DNA of 64,000 nucleotides from Ruania rhizosphaerae (GTDB taxonomy: Bacteria; Actinomycetota; Actinomycetes; Actinomycetales; Beutenbergiaceae), in the NCBI RefSeq assembly GCF_009805705.1, contig NZ_VSMB01000007.1:149958-213957 (forward strand). Reading direction: 5' to 3'. Positions 16,515-26,133 of the stretch are shown here, piece by piece. A program made the translations under genes and the position numbers. Under the pieces are notes generated by a model. That model had not been told where the DNA came from, made no database searches, and worked only from the letters and a program-made list of their open reading frames with translations. The stretch's first letter is position 1. Each line of letters opens with the position of its first letter.

Positions 16515-17828
16515 ATGTCCCCTTCAACGCCAGCACTACGCCGACCGGCACGACGCCCACGCGGCGTGCTGCTCGCCGCAGGTACCGCGGCCGCTCTGAC
16601 ACTCGCTGCGTGCTCCTCTGGCACCGACGCCGGTGACTCCGGTGACGGCGACAGCGGTACCACCACCGTCAGCGTCTGGCACGGCTTCACCGAGGCCGAT
16701 GGTGACGTGGTCAACCAGCTCGCTGATGAGTTCAATGCCTCCCAGGACGAGTACGAGATCTCCGTCGAGGTCAACCCGTGGAACGTCATCACCGACAAGC
16801 TCCTGCCCGCCGTCTCCGCCGGTAACGGACCTGACCTCGTGGTCCAGCCCGCCGACGCCGGTGAGGGCTACGTCAACCAGGGTGTCTTCGTCCCGATGGA
16901 CTCCTTCTACGAGAATCCGGAGAACGAGACGGACAGCTACTACCCGCACGTGGTCGACTACGCCACCTTCGACGGCAGCCGCTACGCCGTCCCGATGGCG
17001 TACGGTCCGTTCTCGGTCTGGTACAACACCGAGATGTTCGCCGAGGCGGGCATCACCGAGGATGACGTCCCCACCACGTGGGAGGAATGGGTCGCCCTCG
17101 CCGACGAGCTCACCGTGGACGAGAACGGTGACGGTGAGCCGGAGATCTACGGCCTCGCGCTGCCCGATGCCGACGGCACGTTCCTTCCGAGCTTCATCCA
17201 GGCCGGCGGCGGCTCCGTGTACACCGACGGCGACGTCACGCTGGACACCCCGCAGAATGTCGAGACGCTGCAGTGGTGGCAAGACGCCTACGAGGGCGGC
17301 TGGGGCCCGACGAATGTGACACTGCCGGAGGCGGTCGATCTGTTCAAGGCAGGAAAGGCCGCGATGACCGTGATCGGCCCGTGGATCATCACCGGAGCCG
17401 AGAGCGTGGGTCTGGACATCGACGTCTTCGAGATGCCGGCCGGCCCGGAAGGCGTGGTCACCCAGGCCGCGGCCAACTACTGGTGGCTGACTTCCCAGGC
17501 CGATGAGCAGACCACGGCTGGCGCCGAGGCGTTCCTGCGCTACTACAACTCCCACGACTCGCAGGTGCTGTGGGCGCAGCAGTCCTACTACCCGCCGAAC
17601 CGCACGGACATCACGGCCGATCAGATCGGCGACACGCCGTTCGTGGGCACCATGATCGACCACACCGAGAACTCCTACATCCGGATGTATGGCATCCCGG
17701 GCGGGCTGACCGACGTCAACGCCGAGCTGTCGACCCTGAACACCACGGTCACCCAGGGCGGCGATCTCGCTGCTGTGACCACCGAGACTGCCGGCTCCAT
17801 CGCCGACATCCTCTCCCGGTTCGAGTGA
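16515..17828 (+). CDS. Sugar ABC transporter, substrate-binding lipoprotein
   Basis: A 437-residue family 1 extracellular solute-binding protein. The signal peptide has an arginine-rich start and a lipobox LAAC (Cys33), so it is a lipoprotein anchored outside the membrane. The binding fold begins VSVWHGFTEADGDVVNQLADEFNASQ and contains the typical YAVPMAYGPFSVWYNTEMFAEAGI segment. AAGG lies just before the ATG. It is followed by two permease genes. No ATPase is encoded here, so a shared MsiK-type ATPase elsewhere probably powers it, as is common in actinobacteria. The ligand is likely an oligosaccharide. Confidence 0.93.
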   Translation: MSPSTPALRRPARRPRGVLLAAGTAAALTLAACSSGTDAGDSGDGDSGTTTVSVWHGFTEADGDVVNQLADEFNASQDEYEISVEVNPWNVITDKLLPAVSAGNGPDLVVQPADAGEGYVNQGVFVPMDSFYENPENETDSYYPHVVDYATFDGSRYAVPMAYGPFSVWYNTEMFAEAGITEDDVPTTWEEWVALADELTVDENGDGEPEIYGLALPDADGTFLPSFIQAGGGSVYTDGDVTLDTPQNVETLQWWQDAYEGGWGPTNVTLPEAVDLFKAGKAAMTVIGPWIITGAESVGLDIDVFEMPAGPEGVVTQAAANYWWLTSQADEQTTAGAEAFLRYYNSHDSQVLWAQQSYYPPNRTDITADQIGDTPFVGTMIDHTENSYIRMYGIPGGLTDVNAELSTLNTTVTQGGDLAAVTTETAGSIADILSRFE

Positions 17829-17892
17829 TCGACTCCCACATCGACGGTGGTGCCGGGGATTCCCCGGCACCACCGGAGCCCTTGGAGACCTC

Positions 17893-18852
17893 ATGACCAG
17901 TGTGCAACCGGCCTACCGGGCCCCCAGGCGCCTCGGTGGCGGCATTCCGCCGGACCGGTCTCGCCAGATCGCCCGCCACGAACGTGGCAGGGCGTTGCGG
18001 GCGACGGCGTTCCTCGCCCCGGCGCTGGCGGTGATCATCGCGTTCGTGTTCCTCCCGGCGTTCTCGGCGCTACGGCTGTCCTTCACCGACGCCTCCGGCT
18101 TCGGCGAGGAATCCTGGATCGGCCTGGACAACTACGTCGCCGTCTTCACCGACCCGGCGACGTTGCGGGCGATCTGGAACACGGTGGGGTACGCCGTCAT
18201 GTACGGACCCTTGGTGATCGCCGTCGGACTCGGGGCGGCGCTGCTGCTTAACCGCAAGGACGTGCCGCTGCGCAGCTTCTTCCGCACGATCATCTTCCTG
18301 CCGTTCGTCATCTCGATGGCGGTGGCCTCCCTGGCCTGGGCTTTCCTGCTCGACCCGAACCTCGGCCTGATCCCGTACTGGCTCGGCAAGGTCGGCATCC
18401 AGATGGGTGACATCTTCGCCTCCACCACCTGGGCACTGCCGGCGGTGACCGCCGTCGCGATCTGGAAGAACTTCGGCTACTTCATGGTCATCTTCCTCGC
18501 CGGCCTACAGGGGATCCCGCGCTATCTGTACGAGGCCGCGATCCTCGACGGTGCCGGCGCCTGGCGTCAGTTCCGGGCGGTCACCATGCCTGGGCTGCGC
18601 GCGACGATGACGTTCGTGATCGTGTTCGCGATCATCGGCGCGTTCCAGGCCTTCGACCAGATCTACATCATGACCCAGGGCGGACCGGACCGGGCCACCG
18701 AGACGATCGTCTACCGCATCTACACCGACGGGTTCCGCGACTTCCGGATGGGCTTCGCCTCGGCCCTGTCCTACGTATTGCTGGTGATCACCCTCGCCCT
18801 GGGGCTGATTCAGCTCCGGATCGGGGCCAAGCGTGAGAAGGACCTGGAGTGA
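17893..18852 (+). CDS. Sugar ABC transporter permease (MalF-like)
   Basis: A 319-residue inner-membrane permease with about six helices. The first is near residues 35-57 (ATAFLAPALAVIIAFVFLPAF). The EAA loop, which contacts the ATPase, is visible as YEAAILDGAGAWRQFRAVTMPGL. It lies 64 bases after the binding-protein gene, and its stop overlaps the start of the second permease, so the three are one operon. Confidence 0.93.
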   Translation: MTSVQPAYRAPRRLGGGIPPDRSRQIARHERGRALRATAFLAPALAVIIAFVFLPAFSALRLSFTDASGFGEESWIGLDNYVAVFTDPATLRAIWNTVGYAVMYGPLVIAVGLGAALLLNRKDVPLRSFFRTIIFLPFVISMAVASLAWAFLLDPNLGLIPYWLGKVGIQMGDIFASTTWALPAVTAVAIWKNFGYFMVIFLAGLQGIPRYLYEAAILDGAGAWRQFRAVTMPGLRATMTFVIVFAIIGAFQAFDQIYIMTQGGPDRATETIVYRIYTDGFRDFRMGFASALSYVLLVITLALGLIQLRIGAKREKDLE

Positions 18853-19754
18853 GTGCCATGAATCAGACCACGACGGCGTCCCTCGCCCCCGCGCGTCCGC
18901 CCGCCCGCCGTCGGGGCAGCGCAAGCACCGCCCGGCTGCTCACGCAATCGGGTGTGGTGGCCGGCCTACTCGTGTTCGCGGCTCTCACCTCCTTCCCGGT
19001 GGTCGTGGTGGTGCTCTCCGCCTTCTCCCCGGAGTCGGAGGTGCTCTCCTGGCCACCGAACTTCATCCCGTCCCGGTTCACGCTCGAGAACTTCGACGGG
19101 CTCACTGCCCGCATCCCCGTGTTCGCGCAGTCGTGGAACTCCTTCGTGTTCGCGGCTGCCGTGACCGGGCTGTCCCTGGTGTTCAACTCGCTGGCTGCCT
19201 ACGCGTTGGCCCGGATCGACTTCAAGGGCCGGTATGTGATCTTCACCGTGCTGATCGCGATCATGATGGTGCCCTTCCAGGCGCTGCTGGTGCCGCTGTA
19301 CGAGCTGATCTCCGACATCGGCTGGGTCAACACCTACGCCGGGCTGGTCATCCCGCGCGCCGCGGATGTGGCCGGGATCTTCCTGCTGCGGCAGTTCTTC
19401 ATCACCCTCCCGCGGGACCTGGACTCGGCGGCCCGAATCGACGGCGCCAGCGAGCTGCGGGTGTTCTGGTCGATCATCCTGCCGAATGCCAAACCGGCTC
19501 TGCTGACGATGGCGCTGTTCCACTTCGTCAACAACTGGAACGACCTGTTGTGGCCGCTCATCATGACCAGCGATTCGAGTGTGAGGCCATTGACGGCGGG
19601 GCTCGCCCTGCTGACCGGATCGGCCACGGGTGTGGCCCCGTACGGGGTGATGATGGCCGGCTCGCTCGTGGCGATCGTGCCGCTGGTGGTGCTCTACCTG
19701 CTCGTGCAGCGCCGCTTCATCGAAGGCGTGGCCATGACCGGCATGAAGGGGTGA
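18849..19754 (+). CDS. Sugar ABC transporter permease (MalG-like)
   Basis: A 301-residue permease pairing with the upstream one. The GTG at 18849 overlaps the previous stop (GTGA), with AGGA six bases upstream; an ATG at 18858 is the alternative. It has six hydrophobic segments, the EAA-type loop SAARIDGASELRVFWSIILPNAKPAL, and the conserved FVNNWNDLLWPL region. The C-terminus VQRRFIEGVAMTGMKG is the classic MalG-type ending. Compare the broken copy of the same family at 42970-43213. Confidence 0.93.
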   Translation: MSAMNQTTTASLAPARPPARRRGSASTARLLTQSGVVAGLLVFAALTSFPVVVVVLSAFSPESEVLSWPPNFIPSRFTLENFDGLTARIPVFAQSWNSFVFAAAVTGLSLVFNSLAAYALARIDFKGRYVIFTVLIAIMMVPFQALLVPLYELISDIGWVNTYAGLVIPRAADVAGIFLLRQFFITLPRDLDSAARIDGASELRVFWSIILPNAKPALLTMALFHFVNNWNDLLWPLIMTSDSSVRPLTAGLALLTGSATGVAPYGVMMAGSLVAIVPLVVLYLLVQRRFIEGVAMTGMKG

Positions 19755-19785
19755 CGCCGCAGCCCTCCACTCACCCGCCCCAGAC

Positions 19786-19850
19786 ATTGCACGTCGATCT
19801 GGTGGCGGGTCCTCCCCCCATCAGAAATCGCACGTCGATCTGGCGGTGAC
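19786..19850. repeat. Two direct copies of the dispersed intergenic element
   Basis: GCACGTCGATCTGG occurs at 19789-19802 and again at 19829-19843 within longer similar blocks (each preceded by ATT or AAAT), 40 bases apart in the same orientation. They lie between the permease and GH1-like genes. Related arms form the hairpins at 6656-6704 and 46631-46686. Confidence 0.7.
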
Positions 19851-19901
19851 GACCACCACCGCGCCCAGCGTGCGCGACCCAGCACACCTAGTGAGGACCT
19901 C

Positions 19902-21170
19902 ATGACCTGGTACCAGGACGGCCGACTGCACTTCGGCATCGGCGTCGAGGACACCTTCGTCCCGCAGACCCGCCCGGGCGAACGCGCCTTGGACGAATAC
20001 GAGCTCACCGAGCACTACGACCAGTGGCACACCGACCTGGGCCTCGCCTCCGAGGTAGGAGCGGAGTTCATGCGCTGGGGAATCCCGTGGTACCGGATCA
20101 ACCCGGCGCCGGGGCAGTGGGACTGGTCCTGGCTGGACCCGGTGATGGCGCGGTTCGCCGAGCTGGGGATCAGGCCGATGGTGGACCTGTTGCACTACGG
20201 CACTCCGCAGTGGCTGGAGGGGGAGTTCGCCCACCCGGACTACCCGAAGCGCGTGGCCGAGTACGCGGTCGCGGTGGCCGAGCGGTATGCGGACACAGTC
20301 ACCGATTACACCCCGGTGAACGAGCCCATGATCCACGCCCGGTTCTGCGGCGAGCTGGCCTACTGGCCGCCCTATCTCTCCGGTGAGGAAGGTCTCACCA
20401 GGATGGTCGCGGCGCTCGCGGACGGATTCGCGCGGACTCAGCACGGCATCGCCGAGGTGCTCGGTGAGCGCGCGACCTTCGTGCACGTGGATGCGACCTC
20501 CCGGTTCTCCGGTGATGTGGACGGTGAGCACGCGGACAAGGTGCGGTTCCTGCGGGAGCAGAGCTACGTCGTCGAGGATCTCGTGACGGGACGTGTCCGC
20601 GAGGGGCACCCGATGCTCGAGCACCTGCTCGCGCACGGGTTCTCGCCCGATCTGCTTGACCGGCTCGCCGGCGCTCCCGTGCTGCCGGACGTGATGGGTG
20701 TGAACTACTACCCGCGCCACTCGACCACCCTGGTGCAGGACGGGGTCTGGCACGCGGGTGGGTTCGTGGACCCGGCTCCGCAGATCGACGAGGGCGTGCT
20801 CGGCCTGGAAGACGTGCTGCGTAGCTACGCCGATCGCTACGCCGTGCCCGTGGCGCTGACCGAGACCTGCGTGACCGCCTCCGTCGAGGAGCGAGTGGCG
20901 TGGCTGGACGACTCGGTCGCGCTCGTGCACCGGCTGCGGGAGGAGGGGGTGCCCATCGTCGGCTACACCTGGTGGCCGCTGTTCGACATGTACGAGTGGA
21001 CGTACCGCCACGCGGACACACCGCGGGAGGCCTCGCTGCTCACCATGGGCCTGTGGGACCTGGTCGAATCAGACCAGGGGTTGCTGCGCCGTCGGAACCC
21101 CGTGGCGGATGCGTTTGCCCGCCATGCTGCCGCTGATCGGGCCGTGGCTCCTTCCTTCACGAGGGGGTGA
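19902..21170 (+). CDS. Glycoside hydrolase family 1-like enzyme
   Basis: A 422-residue TIM-barrel protein resembling GH1 beta-glycosidases. The acid/base glutamate is in TPVNEP (Glu141), and the likely nucleophile is Glu321 in VALTETC, where most GH1 enzymes have TENG. FMRWGIPWYRINPAPGQWDWSWLDPVM and YTWWPLFDMYEWTYRH are further GH1-like blocks. There is no signal peptide, so it is cytoplasmic. It closes the sulfatase/ABC locus and probably cleaves the imported, desulfated oligosaccharide. The changed nucleophile motif means specificity cannot be assumed. Its 3' end overlaps the convergent kinase gene by 14 bases. Confidence 0.85.
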   Translation: MTWYQDGRLHFGIGVEDTFVPQTRPGERALDEYELTEHYDQWHTDLGLASEVGAEFMRWGIPWYRINPAPGQWDWSWLDPVMARFAELGIRPMVDLLHYGTPQWLEGEFAHPDYPKRVAEYAVAVAERYADTVTDYTPVNEPMIHARFCGELAYWPPYLSGEEGLTRMVAALADGFARTQHGIAEVLGERATFVHVDATSRFSGDVDGEHADKVRFLREQSYVVEDLVTGRVREGHPMLEHLLAHGFSPDLLDRLAGAPVLPDVMGVNYYPRHSTTLVQDGVWHAGGFVDPAPQIDEGVLGLEDVLRSYADRYAVPVALTETCVTASVEERVAWLDDSVALVHRLREEGVPIVGYTWWPLFDMYEWTYRHADTPREASLLTMGLWDLVESDQGLLRRRNPVADAFARHAAADRAVAPSFTRG

Positions 21171-21795
21171 GGAGGGCGCGCAGATCAGCCTCGGCGGCGG
21201 CGACACTCGTGGCACGGCACCCCTGCGCCGTCCAGGCGCGCACCTTCGCCGGCTCGGCGCGATAGTGCGCCAGGCCGCGGCGGATCAGCGTCACCGGAGG
21301 CTTGCGTGCCTCGGCCAGATCGCGCAGGAGCCGGAACCAGAACGTCTGCAGCCGGGGCCGGACGAGGCAGATCGCATCGGCGAGCACACCTTCGGATCGC
21401 AGGCTCGCCACCAGCTCACCGGCGAAGATCCCCTCGGCCAGGACGATCGGGGACTCCTCGGCCACCACCGTCGTCGTCCCCGTCCGGCGGGAGGTGGGGA
21501 TGTCGTAGATCGGCACCTGCGCCTCACCGTCGCGGCAGAGCGCTACCAGTGCTGCGGTCGCCGCCGAGGCATTCCAGCTCTGCGGTGCGTCCCAGTCCAC
21601 GCTCCCGAACCGTTGCGGCAGGCCGGGAGTGCCGAGGTCGTGATAGAAGTCGTCGAGTGCCACCACCGGCAGGCCCAGGCGCCGGCTGAGCGAGCTCTTC
21701 CCTGACCCGGACGGTCCGGTCAGCAGGACCACCTGGCGCGGGTACCGGCGGGCGCCGTCGGGAACGGGGAAGAGGGCGGAGTCTGCGGGCGGCAC
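21157..21795 (-). CDS. Uridine kinase-like P-loop NTPase
   Basis: A 212-residue protein from a GTG at 21795. The Walker A loop GPSGSGKSS is near residue 30, followed by ALDDFYHDLGTPGLPQ, which matches the substrate loop of uridine kinases, then PIYDIPTSRRT and a Walker-B-like IVLAEGIFAGEL. Uridine kinases phosphorylate uridine or cytidine in salvage, but actinobacteria have several such proteins of unproven substrate. It stands alone. A nucleoside hydrolase lies 5 kb away, which may be coincidence. Confidence 0.8.
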   Translation of the reverse strand: MPPADSALFPVPDGARRYPRQVVLLTGPSGSGKSSLSRRLGLPVVALDDFYHDLGTPGLPQRFGSVDWDAPQSWNASAATAALVALCRDGEAQVPIYDIPTSRRTGTTTVVAEESPIVLAEGIFAGELVASLRSEGVLADAICLVRPRLQTFWFRLLRDLAEARKPPVTLIRRGLAHYRAEPAKVRAWTAQGCRATSVAAAEADLRALLTPS

Positions 21796-21983
21796 CAGGC
21801 GATTATCGCCCGTACGCCACCGTGAGCTGGAGCGCGGGGGTGACAGACATCTCAACGCCACCGGCGCCGTCAGGAATCCGACCTGGCTTGACACGCGGAG
21901 GTGACCTCGGAAGACTCCACTGAATCGTTCCATTCTTGCCGGCGGTGGCACTCGCCACGTCCGGAGTGCGGGAGTATTGAGGC

Positions 21984-23240
21984 ATGGTTCAGCGTCGAGT
22001 ACCCAAGGTGCGCGATCTCGCGCCTCTTTTGCAGTTCAAGCGTCCGGAGCTCGATGGGCGCAAGCGCCGCCTCGATGCGGCCTTGACGGTGGCCGATCTG
22101 CGCCACATCGCCCAGCGGCGCACACCCAAGGCCGCCTTCGACTACACCGAGGGTGCCGCCGAGCAGGAGCTTTCACTGGCCCGTGCCCGTCAGGCGTTCG
22201 AGGACATCGAGTTCCATCCCGCGATCCTGCGGGACGTCTCCCGCGTGGACACCGGCGTGGACATCCTCGGTGGACGGTCCGAGCTGCCGTTCGGGATCGC
22301 GCCCACGGGCTTCACCCGCATGATGCAGACCGAGGGCGAGATCGCCGGTGCCGGTGCCGCCGCCGCAGCCGGCATCCCGTTCTCCCTCTCGACCATGGGC
22401 ACCTCCTCCATTGAGGACGTCGCCGCCGCCAACCCCGCGGGGCGCAACTGGTTCCAGCTGTACATGTGGAAGGACCGGGACCGCTCGATGGCGCTGGTGA
22501 ACCGCGCCGCCGCAGCGGGCTTCGACACTCTGCTGGTGACTGTCGACGTGCCGGTGGCGGGCGCGCGTCTGCGGGACAAGCGCAACGGGATGACGATCCC
22601 GCCTTCGCTCAGCCTCAAGACCGTGATCAACGCGATCCCGCGGCCCGCGTGGTGGATTGACTTCCTCACCACCGAACCGCTCGCCTTCGCCTCCCTGGAC
22701 CGCTGGTCCGGCACCGTGGCGGAGTTGCTGGACACGATGTTCGACCCGACTGTGGACTTCGACGACCTCGCCTGGATCAGCAAGCAGTGGCCCGGCAAGG
22801 TCGTGGTCAAGGGCATCCAGACCCTCGAGGACGCCCGCCGTGTGGCCGAGCTCGGGGTGGACGGCATCGTGCTCTCCAACCACGGCGGCCGCCAGCTCGA
22901 CCGCGCCCCCATCCCGTTCCACCTGCTGCCCGAGGTGGCCACCGAGCTCGGCGACCAGCTGGAGATCATCCTCGACACCGGCATCATGAGCGGCGCGGAC
23001 ATCGTCGCCTCGCTCGCGCTCGGTGCCGACTTCACGCTTGTGGGTCGCGCCTACCTCTACGGCTTGATGGCCGGGGGCCGCGAGGGCGTGGACCGGATGA
23101 TCGAGATCCTTGGCTCCGAGGTTGAGCGCACGATGAAACTGCTCGGTGTCTCCTCCGTGGCCGAGCTCGAGTCCGAGCACGTGACGCAGCTGCGCCGGCT
23201 GCTGCCGGTCGAGCACGGGGTTCCCGCCCGCACCCGCTGA
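21984..23240 (+). CDS. lldD: FMN-dependent alpha-hydroxy acid dehydrogenase (L-lactate dehydrogenase type)
   Basis: A 418-residue flavoenzyme of the glycolate oxidase/LldD family, probably oxidising L-lactate or a related 2-hydroxy acid to the keto acid. The FMN barrel runs from about residue 45 ([17 protein letters not shown]) to the end. The catalytic His is His300 in SNHGGRQLD, and the substrate arginine follows in the same motif. The [13 protein letters not shown] and [12 protein letters not shown] segments are standard. GAGG precedes the ATG. Lactate would be made by the rhamnose pathway (lactaldehyde to lactate), giving a plausible metabolic link. The exact substrate is uncertain. Confidence 0.85.
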   Translation: MVQRRVPKVRDLAPLLQFKRPELDGRKRRLDAALTVADLRHIAQRRTPKAAFDYTEGAAEQELSLARARQAFEDIEFHPAILRDVSRVDTGVDILGGRSELPFGIAPTGFTRMMQTEGEIAGAGAAAAAGIPFSLSTMGTSSIEDVAAANPAGRNWFQLYMWKDRDRSMALVNRAAAAGFDTLLVTVDVPVAGARLRDKRNGMTIPPSLSLKTVINAIPRPAWWIDFLTTEPLAFASLDRWSGTVAELLDTMFDPTVDFDDLAWISKQWPGKVVVKGIQTLEDARRVAELGVDGIVLSNHGGRQLDRAPIPFHLLPEVATELGDQLEIILDTGIMSGADIVASLALGADFTLVGRAYLYGLMAGGREGVDRMIEILGSEVERTMKLLGVSSVAELESEHVTQLRRLLPVEHGVPARTR

Positions 23241-23251
23241 GGCGTTCGCCG

Positions 23252-24901
23252 TCAGCGGGTGAGCGAAGTGTCCCCGCACAGGTGCACCGGCACGCCCAGG
23301 GCGTCGAAGAGCGCGGCCTTCGCCGTGAGTGCGCGGTCGGCGGTCTCGGCGTCGGGTGCGTAGACGACGTTCAGGTGGTTGGCCTTGTGCCGCGCCATGA
23401 ACTGGTCCCGGCTGACCCCGTGCAGCACCGCGTGCATGATCGGCCACTCCGGGTTGGTGGCCTCCTTGCGGCGCCGGGTCTCCTCCTCGGGGAGCGCGAC
23501 CACCGAGGCCCGGCCCATGTCCACCTGGAGCTTGCCCTCGGCGATGTAGACCCGCGACCAGACGATCTCGCCGGGCTTGGAGATCCCGTTGATCGTGGAG
23601 CCGCCGGCGGGGAAGAACACGGGTCCCTGCCGCCAGCCCTCGGCGTCGGCGTAGCCGTTCTCGAAGTGCGACGGCGGCACCGAACCGGAGATCTCGAAGA
23701 CCCAGACGAACTGGCCGTCGTACTCCTCCCCCCAGCGCACGTCGTGCAGCGTGGTGGCCGGGTCCAGGCCCATCGCGGTCCAGATCCGGTTCGTCACCAG
23801 CGCGTCAACGGCCACGCCCTCGTCCGCCTCGTTGAAGTGCGGCAGCGCCTTGCCCTCCCAGAGCACGCGTTCGCCGTCGCGGGAGCGCACCGGCGGGCGG
23901 GAGACGTTGTTCAGCAACCCCTCGGGCAGGTCGGAGGCGGGGGAGAGGTCCTTCAGCCCTTGCTGGTACTGGATACCGACCGCGTCCAGTCCGAAGTCAT
24001 CGGCGATCCGCAGTGCCGCGATATACATCTTGTGCTGCCAGCGCAACTGCTCCATCGTCAGCTCGGTGGCGTCGTCGGTGCCGAGTCGGAAGGTCATCCC
24101 GGCCTCCTCGAGCCACGCCTGTACCTCGTCCGCCTCTCTATCGGGCACCCGCTGCATCTCCGCCCACAGCGCGGACTGGGAGAGCCGCTCCTTGTAGATG
24201 CCGAGCCCGTTCAGCAGCTCGTCGTCGAAGATCGCGTTGTACATGCCCATGCAGCCCTCGTCGAAGACACCGATGATCGCCTTCTCGCGCTGCAGCTGAG
24301 CGGCGAGCGCCCTGCCCAGCTCGGTCTCGGCGCTGTCCGGCAGCGCGGGGAGCGGGTGCACGTGCGAGGCGTCGTGGGCGATAGTCCCGGTGGTGACCCA
24401 CGAGCGGATCGCGTTCTGGAACCACTCGTCCGTGCCGTCCACGGTCCACACGGTGGAGTACGCCTTGTCCATCTTGGTCATCCCGGCGTTGATCCCGAGC
24501 AGCCCCACCAGTCCCGGCCATTCACCGGCGAAGTTCGCGGCGGTGAGGATCGGGCCGCGGTGGGTGCGCAGGCCGGCGAGGATGTGGTGGCTGTACTGCC
24601 ACACCGCCTCGGCCACGATCAGCGGAGCGTCCGGGGGAATGGTCCGGAACACCTCCAGTCCCATCCGCTGGCTGGAGATGAAGCCGTGCCCGGTGGCCGG
24701 GTCCACGTTGTTCGCGCGGATCACCTGCCAGCCGTTCGCGGCGAAGGCGTCGGTGATGATGCGCTCGAGCTCGACCTGGGTGGGCCAGCCGGCGCTGTTG
24801 GCGGACTCGCGCAGGTCACCGGAGGCCACCAGGTAGGCAGTCTTCTCCGGGGCGGCTGCGGGTTCGGTGAGGGTGGGGAGAGTGTAGGGCGATGTCGTCA
24901 T
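23252..24901 (-). CDS. L-fucose isomerase-like protein
   Basis: A 549-residue protein of the fucose/arabinose isomerase fold, which interconverts aldoses and ketoses using Mn2+. Candidate metal ligands lie in IIGVFDEGCMGMYNAIFDDELLN (Glu and Asp), with a C-terminal region ending ARHKANHLNVVYAP (His). Length fits FucI (about 590) loosely, and the N-terminus is shorter. No fucose kinase or aldolase is nearby, so the true sugar could be L-fucose, D-arabinose or another. A perfect TAATCGATTA palindrome lies 17 bases upstream of the start, indicating LacI control. Confidence 0.75.
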   Translation of the reverse strand: MTTSPYTLPTLTEPAAAPEKTAYLVASGDLRESANSAGWPTQVELERIITDAFAANGWQVIRANNVDPATGHGFISSQRMGLEVFRTIPPDAPLIVAEAVWQYSHHILAGLRTHRGPILTAANFAGEWPGLVGLLGINAGMTKMDKAYSTVWTVDGTDEWFQNAIRSWVTTGTIAHDASHVHPLPALPDSAETELGRALAAQLQREKAIIGVFDEGCMGMYNAIFDDELLNGLGIYKERLSQSALWAEMQRVPDREADEVQAWLEEAGMTFRLGTDDATELTMEQLRWQHKMYIAALRIADDFGLDAVGIQYQQGLKDLSPASDLPEGLLNNVSRPPVRSRDGERVLWEGKALPHFNEADEGVAVDALVTNRIWTAMGLDPATTLHDVRWGEEYDGQFVWVFEISGSVPPSHFENGYADAEGWRQGPVFFPAGGSTINGISKPGEIVWSRVYIAEGKLQVDMGRASVVALPEEETRRRKEATNPEWPIMHAVLHGVSRDQFMARHKANHLNVVYAPDAETADRALTAKAALFDALGVPVHLCGDTSLTR

Positions 24902-24917
24902 GTCCCCATCGTGCCAG

Positions 24918-24929
24918 GTAATCGATTAC
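24918..24929. promoter_or_regulatory. LacI-type operator of the fucose-isomerase-like gene
   Basis: GTAATCGATTAC is a perfect 12-base palindrome with a central CG, the classic LacI-family layout. It lies just upstream of the isomerase start at 24901, where a bound repressor would block transcription. The LacI gene at 25071-26090, immediately upstream on the same strand, is the nearest candidate regulator. Confidence 0.75.
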
Positions 24930-25070
24930 TAGGCTAGGTGTAGACGTGTGCGTGACCCAAGTGACCGGCACGCGACGAACGCCGCACGATCATGCGCAGG
25001 CCGACGCATACGTGTCGAGCCGGTCAGGCCGGGTGCTGGATGAGCCACGGGCGGGCCCAGTGCCTAGGGC

Positions 25071-26090
25071 CTAGTGCCGGGCGCCCACGGGAGCGACGGT
25101 CTGCACGATCGAACGCACCGGCGAACCTGGATCGGTGAGGCGCTCCAGCAACAGTTGCGCCGCCGTCGTCCCCAGGGCACGTGGATTCAATGGCACCAGG
25201 TGCACATCTGTGGTGCGGGACGTGGCGAACGGCAGGTCGCCGATGATCCCCACACCGACCGCGCCGCCGGGAACGGGTGCGCCGGCAGAGTCCCCCCGAC
25301 CGTGGCCGGTCAGTGCCACATGCGAGTCCGCCAGCGCGCGCAGCACCCCGACCCCCACCAGGTTGTTCGTTGCCAGCACGGCATCGGGAGGCTCGGGCAG
25401 GTCGAGCAGATGGGCCAATGCTTCATATCCGCCGTCCACACGGAAGTTGGCGTGGACGAGTAGGTCCTCCGGTGCGTCCACACCGACGGCCCCGAGTGCG
25501 CGCGACCACCCGGAGGCACGTTCGATCGCCGTCCGGGTGCCGACAGGCCCGGTGATGCATGCGATCCGGTGGAACCCGCTCGCCAGTAGTTCGCGGGCGC
25601 AGCGTTCACCCAGGGCCTGGTTGTCGAACGCCACCTGATCGACCGGCCGTTCCACCTGCCGGTCCAGCACCACCACCGCCCGGCCACGGTCCAGGAGGGC
25701 GTCCAGCTGGGGTTGTCCGCTCGCCGGAGCGATGAGTACCCCTGCCATGTTCTCGTGCTCGGCCACGCCGAGGTACCGGCCCTCCTTGCCGGGATCATCG
25801 TCGGTGTTGCACAGCACCACCGAGTAGCCCGCGCCATGCAGCACGTCCTCCACTCCGCGCGCCACGGCCGTGAAGAACGGGTTCTCGATGTCCGGGAGCA
25901 CCAGGGCCACCACGTCACTCGCTCCCCGTCGCAGCGACCGAGCCGTGCGATCCGGGATGTACCCGAGGTTCTCGACGGCGGATCGCACCTTCGCCGCCAG
26001 CTCCCGGTTGACGTCCTTGCCGTTGAGCACCCGCGAGACGGTGGCCGTGGACACACCGGCCTCACGGGCCACATCCACGATCCGCGCCAT
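25071..26090 (-). CDS. LacI-family transcriptional regulator
   Basis: A 339-residue LacI repressor from the ATG at 26090, preceded by a perfect AGGAGG. The DNA-binding part is residues 1-60 (ARIVDVAREAGVSTATVSRVLNGKDVNRELAAKVRSAVENLGYIPDRTARSLRRG), then the sugar-binding domain. It is divergent from a nucleoside hydrolase and lies upstream of the fucose-isomerase-like gene, so it could control either. The sequence PVPGGAVGVGIIGDLP replaces the usual VAVIGFDD signature with an Ala/Gly-rich insertion, which is unusual for the family. Confidence 0.88.
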   Translation of the reverse strand: MARIVDVAREAGVSTATVSRVLNGKDVNRELAAKVRSAVENLGYIPDRTARSLRRGASDVVALVLPDIENPFFTAVARGVEDVLHGAGYSVVLCNTDDDPGKEGRYLGVAEHENMAGVLIAPASGQPQLDALLDRGRAVVVLDRQVERPVDQVAFDNQALGERCARELLASGFHRIACITGPVGTRTAIERASGWSRALGAVGVDAPEDLLVHANFRVDGGYEALAHLLDLPEPPDAVLATNNLVGVGVLRALADSHVALTGHGRGDSAGAPVPGGAVGVGIIGDLPFATSRTTDVHLVPLNPRALGTTAAQLLLERLTDPGSPVRSIVQTVAPVGARH

Positions 26091-26133
26091 GTCTCCTCCT
26101 TGTCGTCCGCCACATCGTACGGAGGATGTCGAT

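Noticed and set aside
23282..24937. A 551-codon plus-strand frame opposite the fucose-isomerase-like gene
   Set aside because: It is an antisense shadow with skewed Val/Arg/Gly/His composition and no recognisable fold.
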